In this document: positions 14,626 to 23,860 of the stretch, one piece after another
Numbering within the stretch: the first letter of the stretch is position 1
Layout of the letters: the number at the start of each line of letters is the position of its first letter
Source: Alsobacter sp046349155
GTDB lineage: Bacteria > Pseudomonadota > Alphaproteobacteria > Rhizobiales > Beijerinckiaceae
NCBI GenBank assembly: GCA_046349155.1
Contig: JAXMCW010000004.1
Coordinates: forward strand, 682,001-746,000
DNA length: 64,000 bases
Direction: 5' to 3'
Program-made: the position numbers and the translations under genes
Notes under the pieces: generated by a model
What the model was told of the DNA's origin: nothing
The model's database searches: none
What the model saw: only the letters and a program-made list of their open reading frames with translations

Positions 14626-15945
14626 ATGACCACGAAGAAGGTCGGGGGCGGCAAGCGGCTCGCCCTGGCCGTCGAGCTGCGCCCCATCGGCGAGCTGACG
14701 CCCTACGCCCGTAACTCGAGGAAGCATTCGCCCGAGCAGGTCGTGCAGCTCCGAGCAGCGATGGTCACCTTCGGGTGGACGATCCCGACCCTGGTGGACG
14801 AGGCCGGCGGCATGATCGCTGGTCACGGGCGCGTGATGGCGGCCGAGGGCATCTACGCGGACGGCGGCGCTATCCGCATGGCGGGCGGCGAAGAGATCCC
14901 CGCCGGCATGGTCCCGGTGATGGTGGCCCGCGGCTGGTCCGAGGCGCAGAAGCGCGCCTACGTGATCGCTGACAACAAGCTCGCCGAGAACGCGTCCTGG
15001 GACGACGAGCTGCTGGCCCTGGAGCTGGGCGATCTGCAGGACGACGAGTTCGACCTGACCGTCCTCGGCTTCGACCAGGACGAGCTGGACAAGATCCTCG
15101 ACTTCGGCGGCACCGATGGGGAGACCGACCCCGACGACGTGCCCGAGGTTCGGGCGGTGGCGGTGTCCGCGCCCGGCGATATCTGGGTCCTGGAGCACCA
15201 CCGCATTGCCTGCGGCGACAGCACGAACGTCGAGACGGTGGAGCTGCTGCTGCGGGGCGAGAAGCCCCACCTGATGGTGACCGACCCGCCCTACGGGGTG
15301 GAGTACGACCCCGAGTGGCGCAACAAGGCCGGGGTCGCCGGCAAGGGCACCGCGAAGGGGAAGGTGCTCAACGACGATCAGGCTGACTGGCGGGCCGCCT
15401 GGGAGCTGTTCCCGGGCGACGTGGCCTACGTCTGGCACGCCGGGCTCTTCGCCGGGGTCGTAGCCGAGAGCCTGATCGCGACGGACTTCGTGCTCCGGTC
15501 CCAGATCGTCTGGAACAAGGGCCAGCTCGTGCTCTCGCGCGGCGACTACCACTGGCAGCACGAGCCCGCATGGTACGCGGTCCGCAAGGGCGGCAAGTCC
15601 CACTGGAACGGCGACCGGAAGCAGACCACGGTCTGGGACATCGCGAAGCCGCGGAAGTCCGACACCGGGCACGGGACGCAGAAGCCGGTCGAGTGCATGC
15701 AACGGCCGATGGAGAACAACAGCGAGCCGGGCGACGCGATCTACGAGCCGTTCAGCGGCTCGGGCACGTCGATCATCGCGGGCGAAAAGACCGGCCGGCG
15801 TGTGTTCGCGGTGGAGCTGAACCCGGCCTACGTGGACGTTGCGGTCCGGCGGTGGGAGGCCTTCACAGGCAAAGAGGCCCGGCTGGAAAGCTCCGGCCGG
15901 ACCTTCGCGGAGGAGGCGGTGCTGCGGACCCCGCAGGCGGCGTAG
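14626..15945 (+). CDS. ParB-like nuclease domain fused to DNA methyltransferase (beta class)
   Basis: A 439-residue fusion. Residues about 15-130 are a ParB/Srx-like domain (ELTPYARNSRKHSPEQVVQL, then GMIAGHGRVMAA and ADNKLAENASW). Residues about 185-425 are a DNA methyltransferase with catalytic DPPY near 218 preceding the SAM motif FSGSGTSII near 375; motif IV before motif I is the beta class. Such ParB-methylase proteins are common in phages and ICEs and usually act as orphan methylases that protect or mark phage DNA. No partner endonuclease is adjacent. A strong hairpin terminator follows the stop. Confidence 0.88.
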   Translation: MTTKKVGGGKRLALAVELRPIGELTPYARNSRKHSPEQVVQLRAAMVTFGWTIPTLVDEAGGMIAGHGRVMAAEGIYADGGAIRMAGGEEIPAGMVPVMVARGWSEAQKRAYVIADNKLAENASWDDELLALELGDLQDDEFDLTVLGFDQDELDKILDFGGTDGETDPDDVPEVRAVAVSAPGDIWVLEHHRIACGDSTNVETVELLLRGEKPHLMVTDPPYGVEYDPEWRNKAGVAGKGTAKGKVLNDDQADWRAAWELFPGDVAYVWHAGLFAGVVAESLIATDFVLRSQIVWNKGQLVLSRGDYHWQHEPAWYAVRKGGKSHWNGDRKQTTVWDIAKPRKSDTGHGTQKPVECMQRPMENNSEPGDAIYEPFSGSGTSIIAGEKTGRRVFAVELNPAYVDVAVRRWEAFTGKEARLESSGRTFAEEAVLRTPQAA

Positions 15946-15951
15946 TGGGAA

Positions 15952-15978
15952 AAAGGCGTTCCGTTCGGGAACGCCTTT
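15952..15978. terminator. Bidirectional hairpin terminator between convergent genes
   Basis: Perfect 11-bp stem AAAGGCGTTCC / GGAACGCCTTT with loop GTTCG, ending in TTT on one strand and AAA on the other. It lies between the ends of the ParB-methylase gene (forward) and the DUF3489 gene (reverse), so it can serve both. Confidence 0.85.
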
Positions 15979-15984
15979 CGAGGC

Positions 15985-16620
15985 TCAAACCGCGGCGGTG
16001 AGGGGGACCCCGAAGTACCGGGTGACCTTGCCGTCTTTCGTCTGCCGCAGGCTCAAGCCGCTGGCCTTGGCGATGCTGGGGACCGAGACCGCCGGCCAGC
16101 CGGTGGCATCCAGGATCTCGCGGGTCGTCGTGCCCTCGGGGCGGGTGAGCAGGGCCGCGGCGAGCTCGCGCTTCGTGGGTCCGCTCTCGCGGGGCTTGCG
16201 CTCGCGGGCCGGCTTCGCGGCGCGCTGGGCCTTCGCCTCGGCCCGGGCGGCTTCCTGGCCGCAGAGGAAGGCCTGGGTGAAGAGCGACCGCATGAAGGCG
16301 TCGCTGCGCTCGTCCGCGGTGAGGTAGGCGCGGAAGGTGGTCTCCACCGTCGCCTCCCGATCGCCAGTCACCTCCAGGTCAGCGACCGGGTCGGCCGGGG
16401 CCTTGGCGCTCGCGGCGCGGATCTGGTCGGCGATCGGGCTGTCCAGGGTGGCTTTGGTGCCGTTTTGGGCGTCGGCGTCCTCGCCGTTCAGGAGGCTGAT
16501 GTGCCAGCGGCCTTCCTCGTCCTGGATGAAGTCGACCTTGGCGAGGTCGATGCCAGCGGCCTTAGCTCCGGCGCGGGCGTTGGACTTGGTGCTGTAGGTC
16601 TTGGGGGCGGTGGCGGTCAT
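15985..16620 (-). CDS. DUF3489 domain protein
   Basis: A 211-residue protein on the opposite strand to the phage operons. The C-terminal region (TKRELAAALLTRPEGTTTRE, then ILDATGWPAVSVPSIAKASG) has the winged-helix-like signature of DUF3489, small proteins found in proteobacterial prophages and mobile elements. The middle is a highly basic linker (AKAQRAAKPARERKPRE), consistent with nucleic-acid binding. ATG 16620 was chosen over the longer frame because GGAG lies upstream and the extension is cysteine-rich nonsense. Divergent orientation from the terminase gene suggests a regulator or lysogeny-expressed cargo. Confidence 0.8.
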   Translation of the reverse strand: MTATAPKTYSTKSNARAGAKAAGIDLAKVDFIQDEEGRWHISLLNGEDADAQNGTKATLDSPIADQIRAASAKAPADPVADLEVTGDREATVETTFRAYLTADERSDAFMRSLFTQAFLCGQEAARAEAKAQRAAKPARERKPRESGPTKRELAAALLTRPEGTTTREILDATGWPAVSVPSIAKASGLSLRQTKDGKVTRYFGVPLTAAV

Positions 16621-16737
16621 GGCGTCTCCGTTGGGGTCGGCCGGGCTCGGCCGGTGATCGACACATCGCTCTGTGGAGCACCGATAGCAACGGGTCATCC
16701 CATTGAAATCGCATAGAAAATCAACGGAGCGGCACTG

Positions 16738-17241
16738 ATGGCCGATGCACCCGCCCAGGCGGGCACCATTACGGTCGCCCAGGCCGAAAAGCTGGTCGAC
16801 TTGACCGCCGAACGGCTCCGACAGCTCGCCCGTGGCGGCCACATCCCGAAGGCCGTGCAGGGGCGATATCCCCTAGTCGGCCTTGTGACGGGCTATATCC
16901 GCTTCCTGCGCGACGAAAACCGCGCCGGGACCAAGACACAGGCCGAAGGACGCGTCCGTGACGCCCGCGCTCGCGAGATCGAGCTTCGGATCGCCGAGCG
17001 CCAGAACCGGGTGATCGACCTGGAGGAGCACGACAGCGTCTTAGACGAGATCGTGGGCCTCTTCATCGCCGAGATGTCGGCCCTGCCGGCGCGCGTCACC
17101 AAGGATCTGCCGCTGCGCCGCAAGATCGAGACCGAGATTGACCAGACCCGGCGGAAAATCGTGGCTCGTGCCGAGCAAAGGAGCGCGGAGCTTCAGGCGC
17201 GTGGCGGCGCTGTTGCCGCCGACCCCGAGGACGACGCCTGA
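16738..17241 (+). CDS. Terminase small subunit (Nu1-like)
   Basis: A 167-residue protein. The N-terminus (ITVAQAEKLVDLTAERLRQL, then GHIPKAVQGRYPLVGLVTGY) is a winged helix-turn-helix like lambda Nu1, which binds the packaging site. A coiled-coil middle (REIELRIAERQNRVIDLEEH) matches the dimerisation and large-subunit contact region. It is immediately followed by, and overlaps, the large terminase gene. Together they recognise and cut concatemeric phage DNA for packaging. Confidence 0.85.
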   Translation: MADAPAQAGTITVAQAEKLVDLTAERLRQLARGGHIPKAVQGRYPLVGLVTGYIRFLRDENRAGTKTQAEGRVRDARAREIELRIAERQNRVIDLEEHDSVLDEIVGLFIAEMSALPARVTKDLPLRRKIETEIDQTRRKIVARAEQRSAELQARGGAVAADPEDDA

Positions 17242-19174
17242 CGCGTGGGGAGCGGAGAACCGGACCTACCCGGCGAGCGCCGGCTGGCCCGGCAAGCGCA
17301 ACCCGGGGCTCACCCCCTATATGATCCCGTTCGAACGCGCGGCGGCCGAGGGCACTCACAAGCGCGTCGTCATGGCGATGTTCGCCCAGGGCGGGAAATC
17401 TGAGGCCCTGCTCGACATCATCGGGCAGCGGCTGGACCAGTTTCCGACCCCGATACTCTACGTGGGGCCCAACAAGCAGTTCATCACCGAGCAGTGGGAG
17501 CCCCGGATCATGGCTCTCCTGGACGAGGCACACAGCCTCCGGTCGAAGCTCGCCCGCGGCAAGCGGATGTCTAAGACCCGCAAGCTGATCTCGGGCGTGC
17601 CGCTCCGCCTCGCGCACGCCGGTTCCTCCACCGCCCTGAAGTCGGACCCGATGGGCCTCGCGCTCACCGACGAGGCCGACGAGCTGATGGCGAACGTGAA
17701 GGGGCAGGGCGACCCCATCGGCCTGATCGACGCCCGCGGCGAGACCTACGCCGACTTCGTGCACGCCATCGTCTCTACCCCCTCCCGCGGGCCGAAGGAC
17801 ACCATCGTGGACGAAGCGACGGGGCTCGAGTTTTGGGCGGAGCAGGACGCCAACGACATTGAGAGCAAGATCTGGGCGCTCTGGCAAAACGGCACCCGGT
17901 ATCACTGGACCTGGAAATGCCCCGCGTGCTCGGAGCGCTTCATCCCGCGGTTTTCGTGTCTGGACATTCCGAAGAACGCGACACCGTCCGAGGCGCGCAC
18001 CAGGACTAAGCTGGTCTGTCCCCGAAACGGGTGCGTGATCGAGAGCGACGCACAAACCCTCAACAAGACCGGGCTCTATGCGGCGCCTGGCCAAGACATC
18101 GTGGATGACGTGGTCGTAGGCGAACCGCCGGACAGCACCACGGTGAGCTTCTGGGTATCGGGGCTCTGTTCGCCCTTCACCTCCTTCTGCGAGCGCGCGG
18201 AGGCCTACGTGACCGCGCTGCGCTCGGGTGACCAGCAGGCCGTCCAGGTGGTGGTGAATGCCGGCTTCGGGGAGCTGTGGGCCCCCATCGGCGGCGACGT
18301 GCCCGAGTGGGAAGAGGTCCGCAAGCGGTCGCTTCCTTACGCCCGGGGCGAGCTGCCGGATGGGGTGCTGTTCAACACCTGCGGCGTCGACGTGCAGGGG
18401 AACCGGCTCGTTTACGTGGTTCGCGGCTGGGGTGAGCGGCAGGAGAGCTGGCTCATCTCGGAAGGGGAGGTCTGGGGCGACACGTCGCTGGACGATCCCT
18501 GGGTCGAGCTGGCCGAGGACGTGGTCGGGGCCGAGTACGGCGGGATGCCCATCATCCGCACCTTCGTGGACGCGGGCTTCCGCCCTGGCAAGAAGGTGCT
18601 GGTCCCAGAGCACAAGGTCTACGAGTTCGCCCGCCGGCACACCCGCATGGTCTGGGCGACGAAGGGCTACGACCACCGGCCGTCGCCGCTCTCGGTCAAC
18701 ACCATCGACGTGACCCCGAAGGGGTCCCGCGCGAAGGTCGGCCTGGAGCTCGTTCGTCTGTCCTCGGACTTCATGAAGGGCTGGGTGCACGAGCGCATCC
18801 GCTGGCCCGTCGACATGCCGGGCGCGTGGCACCTCCACGGCGAGGTGACCGAGGAGTTCTGCCGGCAGATCGTGTCCGAGGCCCGGGTGCGCAAGCCATC
18901 CGGCGGCTTCACCTGGGTGGCTCGCTACCGGGACAACCACTTCCTCGACGCGGAGGCCCTGGCTTTCGCCGCGGCTTACATGGTCGGGGTGCAGAAGCCC
19001 CAGGTCATGGAGCGCTTCAGGCTCTACCGCGAGCGGACGGCCGACCTGCCCGCCGCCCGCCCGAAGACGACATCGAAACCCGCCGAGGAGGCCCCAGCCG
19101 CCCCGCCGCTCCGTAAGGCGGCGGACGGATGGCTCACCGGCGGCGCTCCCCGCAAAGGTGGATGGCTTGGATGA
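17201..19174 (+). CDS. Terminase large subunit, lambda gpA family
   Basis: A packaging motor of about 657 residues. MAMFAQGGKSEALLDII is the Walker A region and GLALTDEADE the Walker B region of the N-terminal ATPase. A four-cysteine zinc-binding-like insert (CPACSERF and CPRNGC) precedes the nuclease half (NTCGVDVQGNRLVYVVRGW, VDAGFRPGK, NHFLDAEALA), matching gpA-type terminases. The start is uncertain: an in-frame TTG at 17138 and GTG at 17168 or 17201 are possible. I took 17201, which has GGAG 10 bases upstream and leaves a 41-bp overlap with the small subunit. The stop is shared with the next ATG. Confidence 0.92.
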   Translation: MAALLPPTPRTTPDAWGAENRTYPASAGWPGKRNPGLTPYMIPFERAAAEGTHKRVVMAMFAQGGKSEALLDIIGQRLDQFPTPILYVGPNKQFITEQWEPRIMALLDEAHSLRSKLARGKRMSKTRKLISGVPLRLAHAGSSTALKSDPMGLALTDEADELMANVKGQGDPIGLIDARGETYADFVHAIVSTPSRGPKDTIVDEATGLEFWAEQDANDIESKIWALWQNGTRYHWTWKCPACSERFIPRFSCLDIPKNATPSEARTRTKLVCPRNGCVIESDAQTLNKTGLYAAPGQDIVDDVVVGEPPDSTTVSFWVSGLCSPFTSFCERAEAYVTALRSGDQQAVQVVVNAGFGELWAPIGGDVPEWEEVRKRSLPYARGELPDGVLFNTCGVDVQGNRLVYVVRGWGERQESWLISEGEVWGDTSLDDPWVELAEDVVGAEYGGMPIIRTFVDAGFRPGKKVLVPEHKVYEFARRHTRMVWATKGYDHRPSPLSVNTIDVTPKGSRAKVGLELVRLSSDFMKGWVHERIRWPVDMPGAWHLHGEVTEEFCRQIVSEARVRKPSGGFTWVARYRDNHFLDAEALAFAAAYMVGVQKPQVMERFRLYRERTADLPAARPKTTSKPAEEAPAAPPLRKAADGWLTGGAPRKGGWLG

Positions 19175-19392
19175 GCACGATTGACGAGGAAATCGCGGTG
19201 CTCCGTGAGGCCATGGTCGCCGGAGTCAAGCGGGTGCGCCTGCGGATCGACGGCGTCGACAAGGAGGTCGAGTACCCGTCCTTCGCGGACCTCTCGGATC
19301 GGCTGAAGTGGCTGGAGCGGGAAAAGGCGGCCCAGGCCGGACAGACCCCGCACTTCCGGGTCGGCCTCGCCAGCTTCTCGCGCGGGAGGTAA
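19171..19392 (+). CDS. Head-tail joining protein, gpW-like
   Basis: A 73-residue protein starting in an ATGA overlap with the terminase stop. The sequence (MSTIDEEIAVLREAMVAGV, VRLRIDGVDKEVEYPSFADL, LKWLEREKAA) has the helix-beta-hairpin-helix order of lambda gpW, a small head-completion protein that acts as docking site for the tail. Position between terminase and portal is the lambda order, which supports the call. An upstream TTG would extend it by 14 residues within the terminase gene, less likely. Confidence 0.8.
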   Translation: MSTIDEEIAVLREAMVAGVKRVRLRIDGVDKEVEYPSFADLSDRLKWLEREKAAQAGQTPHFRVGLASFSRGR

Positions 19393-19393
19393 T

Positions 19394-20929
19394 ATGCGAC
19401 CCACCTTCCTGGACAAGGCGATCAGCTACCTCGCGCCGGCCGCGGCCGTGAAGCGCATGCGCCATCGGCAAGCCTTTCAGATCCTCGCCCGCGACTACGA
19501 GGGTGCCAGCGTCGGCCGGACATCCTCGGCCGGCTGGCGCGGCATCGGCAGCTCCGCGGACGAGCTGGTCAGCATCTCCGGTGCCACGCTCCGTGACCGG
19601 ATGCGCGAGCTGAACCGCAACAACCCTCACGCGGCACGAGGCACCTCGGCGCTGGTGACGAACATCGTCGGAACGGGGATCACGCCCCGGCCAAAGCACC
19701 CGAACAAGACTGTCAACAAGAAGGTCACCGCCGCTTTCGAGCGGTGGGCGAAGGCGTGCGATGCCGATGGCATGGGCGACTTCTATGGACTTCAGACCCT
19801 ACTCTGCCGCGAGATGATCGAGGCAGGCGAGGTGCTGGCCCGCCGCCGGCTGCGCCGCGTGGCAGACGGCGTCCCCTCAAACCTGCAAATCCAGGTGGTC
19901 GAGGCCGACCTCCTTGACTCGGGCAAGAGCGGTCCGATGCCCGGTGGCAACATTGCCATCCAGGGCGTTGAGCTGAACGGGATCGGCAAGAGGACGGCCT
20001 ACTGGCTGTTCCCCTTCCACCCGGGCTCGGGGCTCGCGAACAGCATTGCGGGCCAGCTGTCGAGCGGCCCGGTGCCGGCGGAAGACGTGCTGCACCTCTA
20101 CGAGCGGCAGCGCACCCAGACCCGCGGCGTCCCGTGGGGCGCGCCGGTCATGGCGGCGCTGCGTGACCTCGCCGATTTCGAGGCCGCCGAGCTGATGCGG
20201 AAGAAGATCGAAGCTTGCATGGTCGGCATCGTCACCGGCGGTGACGAGAACGACATGGGGCTCGGCATTCCGCTCGGGGCGGAAGAAAAGCCGGGCGTGG
20301 TCGACGCCCAGGGCGCGCTGATCGAGCGGTTCGAGCCGGGCATGTTCGCCTACGCTCGGGGCGGGCGGGACATCAAGTTCAACTCGCCGGCCGCGTCGAC
20401 GGGCTACGAGACCTACAAGCGGTCGCTGCTGCACAGCGTAGCCGCCGGGTACAGGGTCCCCTACGAGCTGCTCACCGGGGACCTGTCCCAGGTCAACTAC
20501 TCGTCCATCCGCGCCGGGCTGGTGGAGTTCCGCCGACTCGTGACGCAGCTGCAGTGGCAGGTGTTCATCCCGCTGGTCTGCGAGCGGATTTGGGAGTGGT
20601 GGACCGACGCCGCGTACGTCGCCGGGGAGATCCCGACGAAGGATGTGCCGGTGGTCTGGTCGCCCCCAAAGTTCTGGTCAGTTGACCCGCTCAGCGACGC
20701 CCGCGCCGACTTGATCGCTATGCGGTCAGGCATCCGCTCGCTCAAGGACGTGATCGCCGAGAACGGGGATGATCCCGACGAGAAGCTGCAGGAGATCGCG
20801 GACACGTTCGTGATGCTCGACAACCTGAAGCTGATCTTCGACAGCGACCCGCGCCACCGCACCCAGGTCGGAAACCTAGCCGAGCCGAACGCGGCCGGCG
20901 GGGACGGCAAGCCCGCGCCGACCGGCTGA
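19394..20929 (+). CDS. Portal protein, lambda family (gpB-like)
   Basis: A 511-residue portal protein. Features include RNNPHAARGTSALVTNIVGT near the N-terminus, EVLARRRLR, the QIQVVEADLLD strand and the C-terminal block YELLTGDLSQVNYSSIRAGL typical of lambda-family portals. It forms the dodecameric ring at the capsid vertex through which DNA is pumped. Gene order (terminase, gpW-like, portal, protease/capsid) is lambda-like. Confidence 0.93.
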   Translation: MRPTFLDKAISYLAPAAAVKRMRHRQAFQILARDYEGASVGRTSSAGWRGIGSSADELVSISGATLRDRMRELNRNNPHAARGTSALVTNIVGTGITPRPKHPNKTVNKKVTAAFERWAKACDADGMGDFYGLQTLLCREMIEAGEVLARRRLRRVADGVPSNLQIQVVEADLLDSGKSGPMPGGNIAIQGVELNGIGKRTAYWLFPFHPGSGLANSIAGQLSSGPVPAEDVLHLYERQRTQTRGVPWGAPVMAALRDLADFEAAELMRKKIEACMVGIVTGGDENDMGLGIPLGAEEKPGVVDAQGALIERFEPGMFAYARGGRDIKFNSPAASTGYETYKRSLLHSVAAGYRVPYELLTGDLSQVNYSSIRAGLVEFRRLVTQLQWQVFIPLVCERIWEWWTDAAYVAGEIPTKDVPVVWSPPKFWSVDPLSDARADLIAMRSGIRSLKDVIAENGDDPDEKLQEIADTFVMLDNLKLIFDSDPRHRTQVGNLAEPNAAGGDGKPAPTG

Positions 20930-20940
20930 GAGGAGGAACC

Positions 20941-23001
20941 ATGGAACAGAACATCCACCTGCCGGCGCTCGGCCGGGATGCGGAGCTGCGCGCCGCGACC
21001 TTTGATGAGGGCAGCCACACCATCGAGATCGTCTGGACAACGGGGGCCAAGGTACGTCGCCGCTCGTGGGTCGATGGTCCCTACGACGAGGAGCTGGTGG
21101 TCGAGCCTGGCGCGGTTCGCCTGGACCGGCTGAACGCGGGCGCGGCCTTCCTGAACACCCACGACAGCTACGAGCTGGGGTCGGTGATTGGGAGCGTCGT
21201 GCCAGGCTCCGCGAAGATTGAGGCTGGCCGGGGCATTGCTCAGGTCCAACTCAGCCGGCGCGAGGACGTCGCCGGCATCGTCCAGGATATCCGCGACGGA
21301 GTGATCCGCTTCGTCTCGGTCGGGTACCGCATCCACACAGTCGAGAAGACCGAGACCGATGACGGCTCGGTACCGGTCTGGCGAGTGGTGGATTGGGAGC
21401 CACTGGAAATCTCGGCGGTGCCGATCCCAGCTGATCCCGGCGCCGTGTTCCGCTCCGCCGTCGATAACAACGGCGAGAAGAACGCCCGCACCTACCCTGT
21501 CGTCGTGCGAAGTGACGACCCCCCACCTGCCACCACCACTGACAATGCCGACGCCAATCGCGCCGCCGAAACCGGAGACAACACGATGTCCGAACAGACC
21601 GCCGCCGACGAAGCTCGGGGCAACGACGCCGCCGCCCAGGCGGTCGCCACCGACGCGGCCCGTCGCGAGGCGGCCGACACCGCGACGAAGGCCGAGCGCG
21701 CCCGCGTGAAAGAGATCACCGACATCGCCCGCTCCGTCGGCATGGACGATCTCGTTTCCCGGGCGGTGGACCAGGGCACCTGCGTAGATGAGTTCCGCAA
21801 GCTCGTGATCGACGCCGTCGCTGAGCGGCAATCACAGCGCAAGCCCGAAACGGAGCGCAACGTGAATGAAGGCGCGGGTCATACCCGCGTTATGGTTGGA
21901 ACGGATGAGGCGGAGAAGCGTGCTGCCGCCATCGAGAATGCGCTTATGCACCGAGCGGACCCCGCGGCCAATCCGCTCAAAGACGGTCGCGAGTTCCGCG
22001 GCATGAGCCTCTTGGAACTCGCTCGGGACAGCCTTGAGGTGCGGGGCATTAGGACCCGCGGCATGTCTCGAATGGAAGTCGCCCGGCTTTCACTCTCCCA
22101 GGCTGATCAGATGCGCCTGGGTGGTCTGATGACGACCTCGGACTTCCCGGGCATCCTGGCCAATATCTCTGGCCGCACGCTTCGCGCCGGCTACGATGCC
22201 GCTCCCCAAACCTTCCGCCCTTTGGTGCGCGAGGTCACGGTGCCGGACTTCAAGCCGGTCACCAGCGTGCAGCTCGGCGATGCCCCCAACCTGGAAAAAG
22301 TGAACGAGCACGGCGAGTTCAAGCGCGGGACGATGGGTGAGGCGGGCGAGACCTATAAGATCGCCACCTACGGCAAGATCGTCGGCATCACCCGGCAGGT
22401 GATCGTGAACGACGACTTGGGAGCGTTCACCCGCATTCCCAGGGCGTTCGGCGTTCAAGCGGCGAACCTCGAAAGTGACCTGGTCTGGGGCCAGATTACC
22501 GGCAATCCCCTGATGAGCGACGGGTACAACCTGTTCGACTCGTCTCACCACCACAATGACCTCACCGCCGCAGCCCCGGGCGTGACCTCGATTGCAGCGG
22601 GGCGCACGGCCATGTCGCAGCAGGTGGGCCTCGATGGCACGACCCTCACTCCGATTGATGCGGCCTACATCCTGATCCCGAAGGTGATGGAGGTCACTGT
22701 TGAGCAGTTCCTCGGCACCTTCATGCCGAACCTGCCTGGTAACGTGGTGCCTGACAGCATCCGAAAGCTGCGTCCCATCTCAGACCCTCGTCTGGATCGT
22801 GCCTCAGCGACGACGTGGTACCTCACTGCAGACGCAGCGGTGGCCGACCTGATCGAGCTGGCGTACCTGGAGGGCCAGCAGGGCGTCTACACCGAGACCC
22901 GCATGGGCTTCGATATCGACGGCATGGAGGTGAAGGCCCGCTTGGACGTCGGCGCGAAGGTCGTCGATTGGCGCGCTATCTCGCGCAACGTCGGTGCGTA
23001 G
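20941..23001 (+). CDS. Prohead protease-major capsid protein fusion
   Basis: A 686-residue fused protein. Residues 1-175 form a HK97-type prohead protease (His74 in LNTHD, Ser126 in VIRFVSVGYR, then LEISAVPIPADPGAVFRSA). Residues about 215-300 are an Ala/Glu-rich helical region like a scaffolding delta domain. The rest is a major head protein (TSDFPGILANISGRTLRAGY, YKIATYGKIVGITRQVIVND, LESDLVWGQITGNP), resembling Mu-type head subunits. The fusion is one unbroken frame. Self-cleavage is expected to free the capsid subunit. GAGAGGAGG precedes the ATG. Confidence 0.9.
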   Translation: MEQNIHLPALGRDAELRAATFDEGSHTIEIVWTTGAKVRRRSWVDGPYDEELVVEPGAVRLDRLNAGAAFLNTHDSYELGSVIGSVVPGSAKIEAGRGIAQVQLSRREDVAGIVQDIRDGVIRFVSVGYRIHTVEKTETDDGSVPVWRVVDWEPLEISAVPIPADPGAVFRSAVDNNGEKNARTYPVVVRSDDPPPATTTDNADANRAAETGDNTMSEQTAADEARGNDAAAQAVATDAARREAADTATKAERARVKEITDIARSVGMDDLVSRAVDQGTCVDEFRKLVIDAVAERQSQRKPETERNVNEGAGHTRVMVGTDEAEKRAAAIENALMHRADPAANPLKDGREFRGMSLLELARDSLEVRGIRTRGMSRMEVARLSLSQADQMRLGGLMTTSDFPGILANISGRTLRAGYDAAPQTFRPLVREVTVPDFKPVTSVQLGDAPNLEKVNEHGEFKRGTMGEAGETYKIATYGKIVGITRQVIVNDDLGAFTRIPRAFGVQAANLESDLVWGQITGNPLMSDGYNLFDSSHHHNDLTAAAPGVTSIAAGRTAMSQQVGLDGTTLTPIDAAYILIPKVMEVTVEQFLGTFMPNLPGNVVPDSIRKLRPISDPRLDRASATTWYLTADAAVADLIELAYLEGQQGVYTETRMGFDIDGMEVKARLDVGAKVVDWRAISRNVGA

Positions 23002-23112
23002 TGACCTGCCCCGTCTCCTCCGACAACCCTGAGAAATAGCAGCGCGCCCCTGGCAATCCCGGGGCCGTTCGCGAATCTGCGCCCTCCGCAACAGCCCTGA
23101 AGAGGAATCCCA

Positions 23113-23439
23113 ATGAAGAACTATGTTCAGCCGGCCGACGTCGTCACCTGGGTGACGACTCGCGATGTCACGTCGGGCGAACTCATCGTTGTCGGCAATC
23201 TCGTCGGTGTGGCCGCTCTCACCACCAAGTCGGGCGAGGAGAACGAACTGAAGCGCAAGGGCGCGTTCAAACTCCCTAAGGTCAGCACCGAGGCGTGGGC
23301 CTTCGGCGACAAGATTTACTGGGACGGCACGGCGAAGAACGCCACCAAGATCCCGACCAACAACACCTACATCGGCACGGCCATCGCGCCGGCTGCGAAC
23401 CCGACGTCAGTCGGCGTCGTGGCCCTTTCGGAAGCTTGA
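23113..23439 (+). CDS. DUF2190-type capsid decoration protein
   Basis: A 108-residue protein starting after GAAGAGGAA. The pattern GELIVVGNLVGVAALTTKSG, a lysine-rich hairpin and FGDKIYWDGTAKNATKI is typical of DUF2190 proteins encoded just after phage capsid genes, thought to decorate or stabilise the shell. Its position directly downstream of the capsid fusion agrees. Confidence 0.82.
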   Translation: MKNYVQPADVVTWVTTRDVTSGELIVVGNLVGVAALTTKSGEENELKRKGAFKLPKVSTEAWAFGDKIYWDGTAKNATKIPTNNTYIGTAIAPAANPTSVGVVALSEA

Positions 23440-23443
23440 CCCT

Positions 23444-23860
23444 ATGTCCCGCCCCGGTCTCCTCGACGCCCTCGTGTCTCGCCACACCTCCCGGGCGTTC
23501 GGGGAAGCCGTGGTCTTCACTCCGCGCCTTTACAGCCCATACGGCGGCGCGTGCCCCGATCCGGCCTTCCCGCCCCACAAGGTGGTGGGGAACGTCGCAA
23601 TTGCGGGCGGCGCAGGCAACCTGCAGGGCACCCGGCGCGGGACCGAATTCCAAGGGACGACCACCGCCGCGGTGGCGCAGTCCTCCGTCCTCTTGAGCGC
23701 GGAGACGATCGCCAAGCTGGGCGAGCGCCTTCCGAAGAAGGGCGACATGCTGGAGCTGGTCGACCGGCCCAGCGTGCCCCGCTACAACATCGCCCGCGCG
23801 TCCCCTTCGGACCTGGGCGATCTCCTTCTGACCGTCACGATTGAGGACGTCGACCCATGA
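23444..23860 (+). CDS. Head-tail connector candidate, hypothetical
   Basis: A 138-residue protein in the head-completion slot. The beta-rich sequence (AVVFTPRLYSPYGGACPDPA; GTEFQGTTTAAVAQSSVLLS; GDMLELVDRPSVPRYNIARA) recalls head-tail attachment proteins such as lambda gpFII by location and size, but I see no decisive motif. Its stop overlaps the following ATG. Confidence 0.6.
   Translation: MSRPGLLDALVSRHTSRAFGEAVVFTPRLYSPYGGACPDPAFPPHKVVGNVAIAGGAGNLQGTRRGTEFQGTTTAAVAQSSVLLSAETIAKLGERLPKKGDMLELVDRPSVPRYNIARASPSDLGDLLLTVTIEDVDP

Noticed and set aside
17096..18940. Long reverse frame of 614 codons opposite the terminase gene
   Set aside because: It is the antisense shadow of a well-supported terminase and has His/Arg/Gly-rich, non-protein-like composition.
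21540..22000. Possible CRISPR-like spacing in Ala/Thr-rich stretch of the capsid fusion
   Set aside because: There is no repeated unit; the appearance comes from an alanine-rich coding region.
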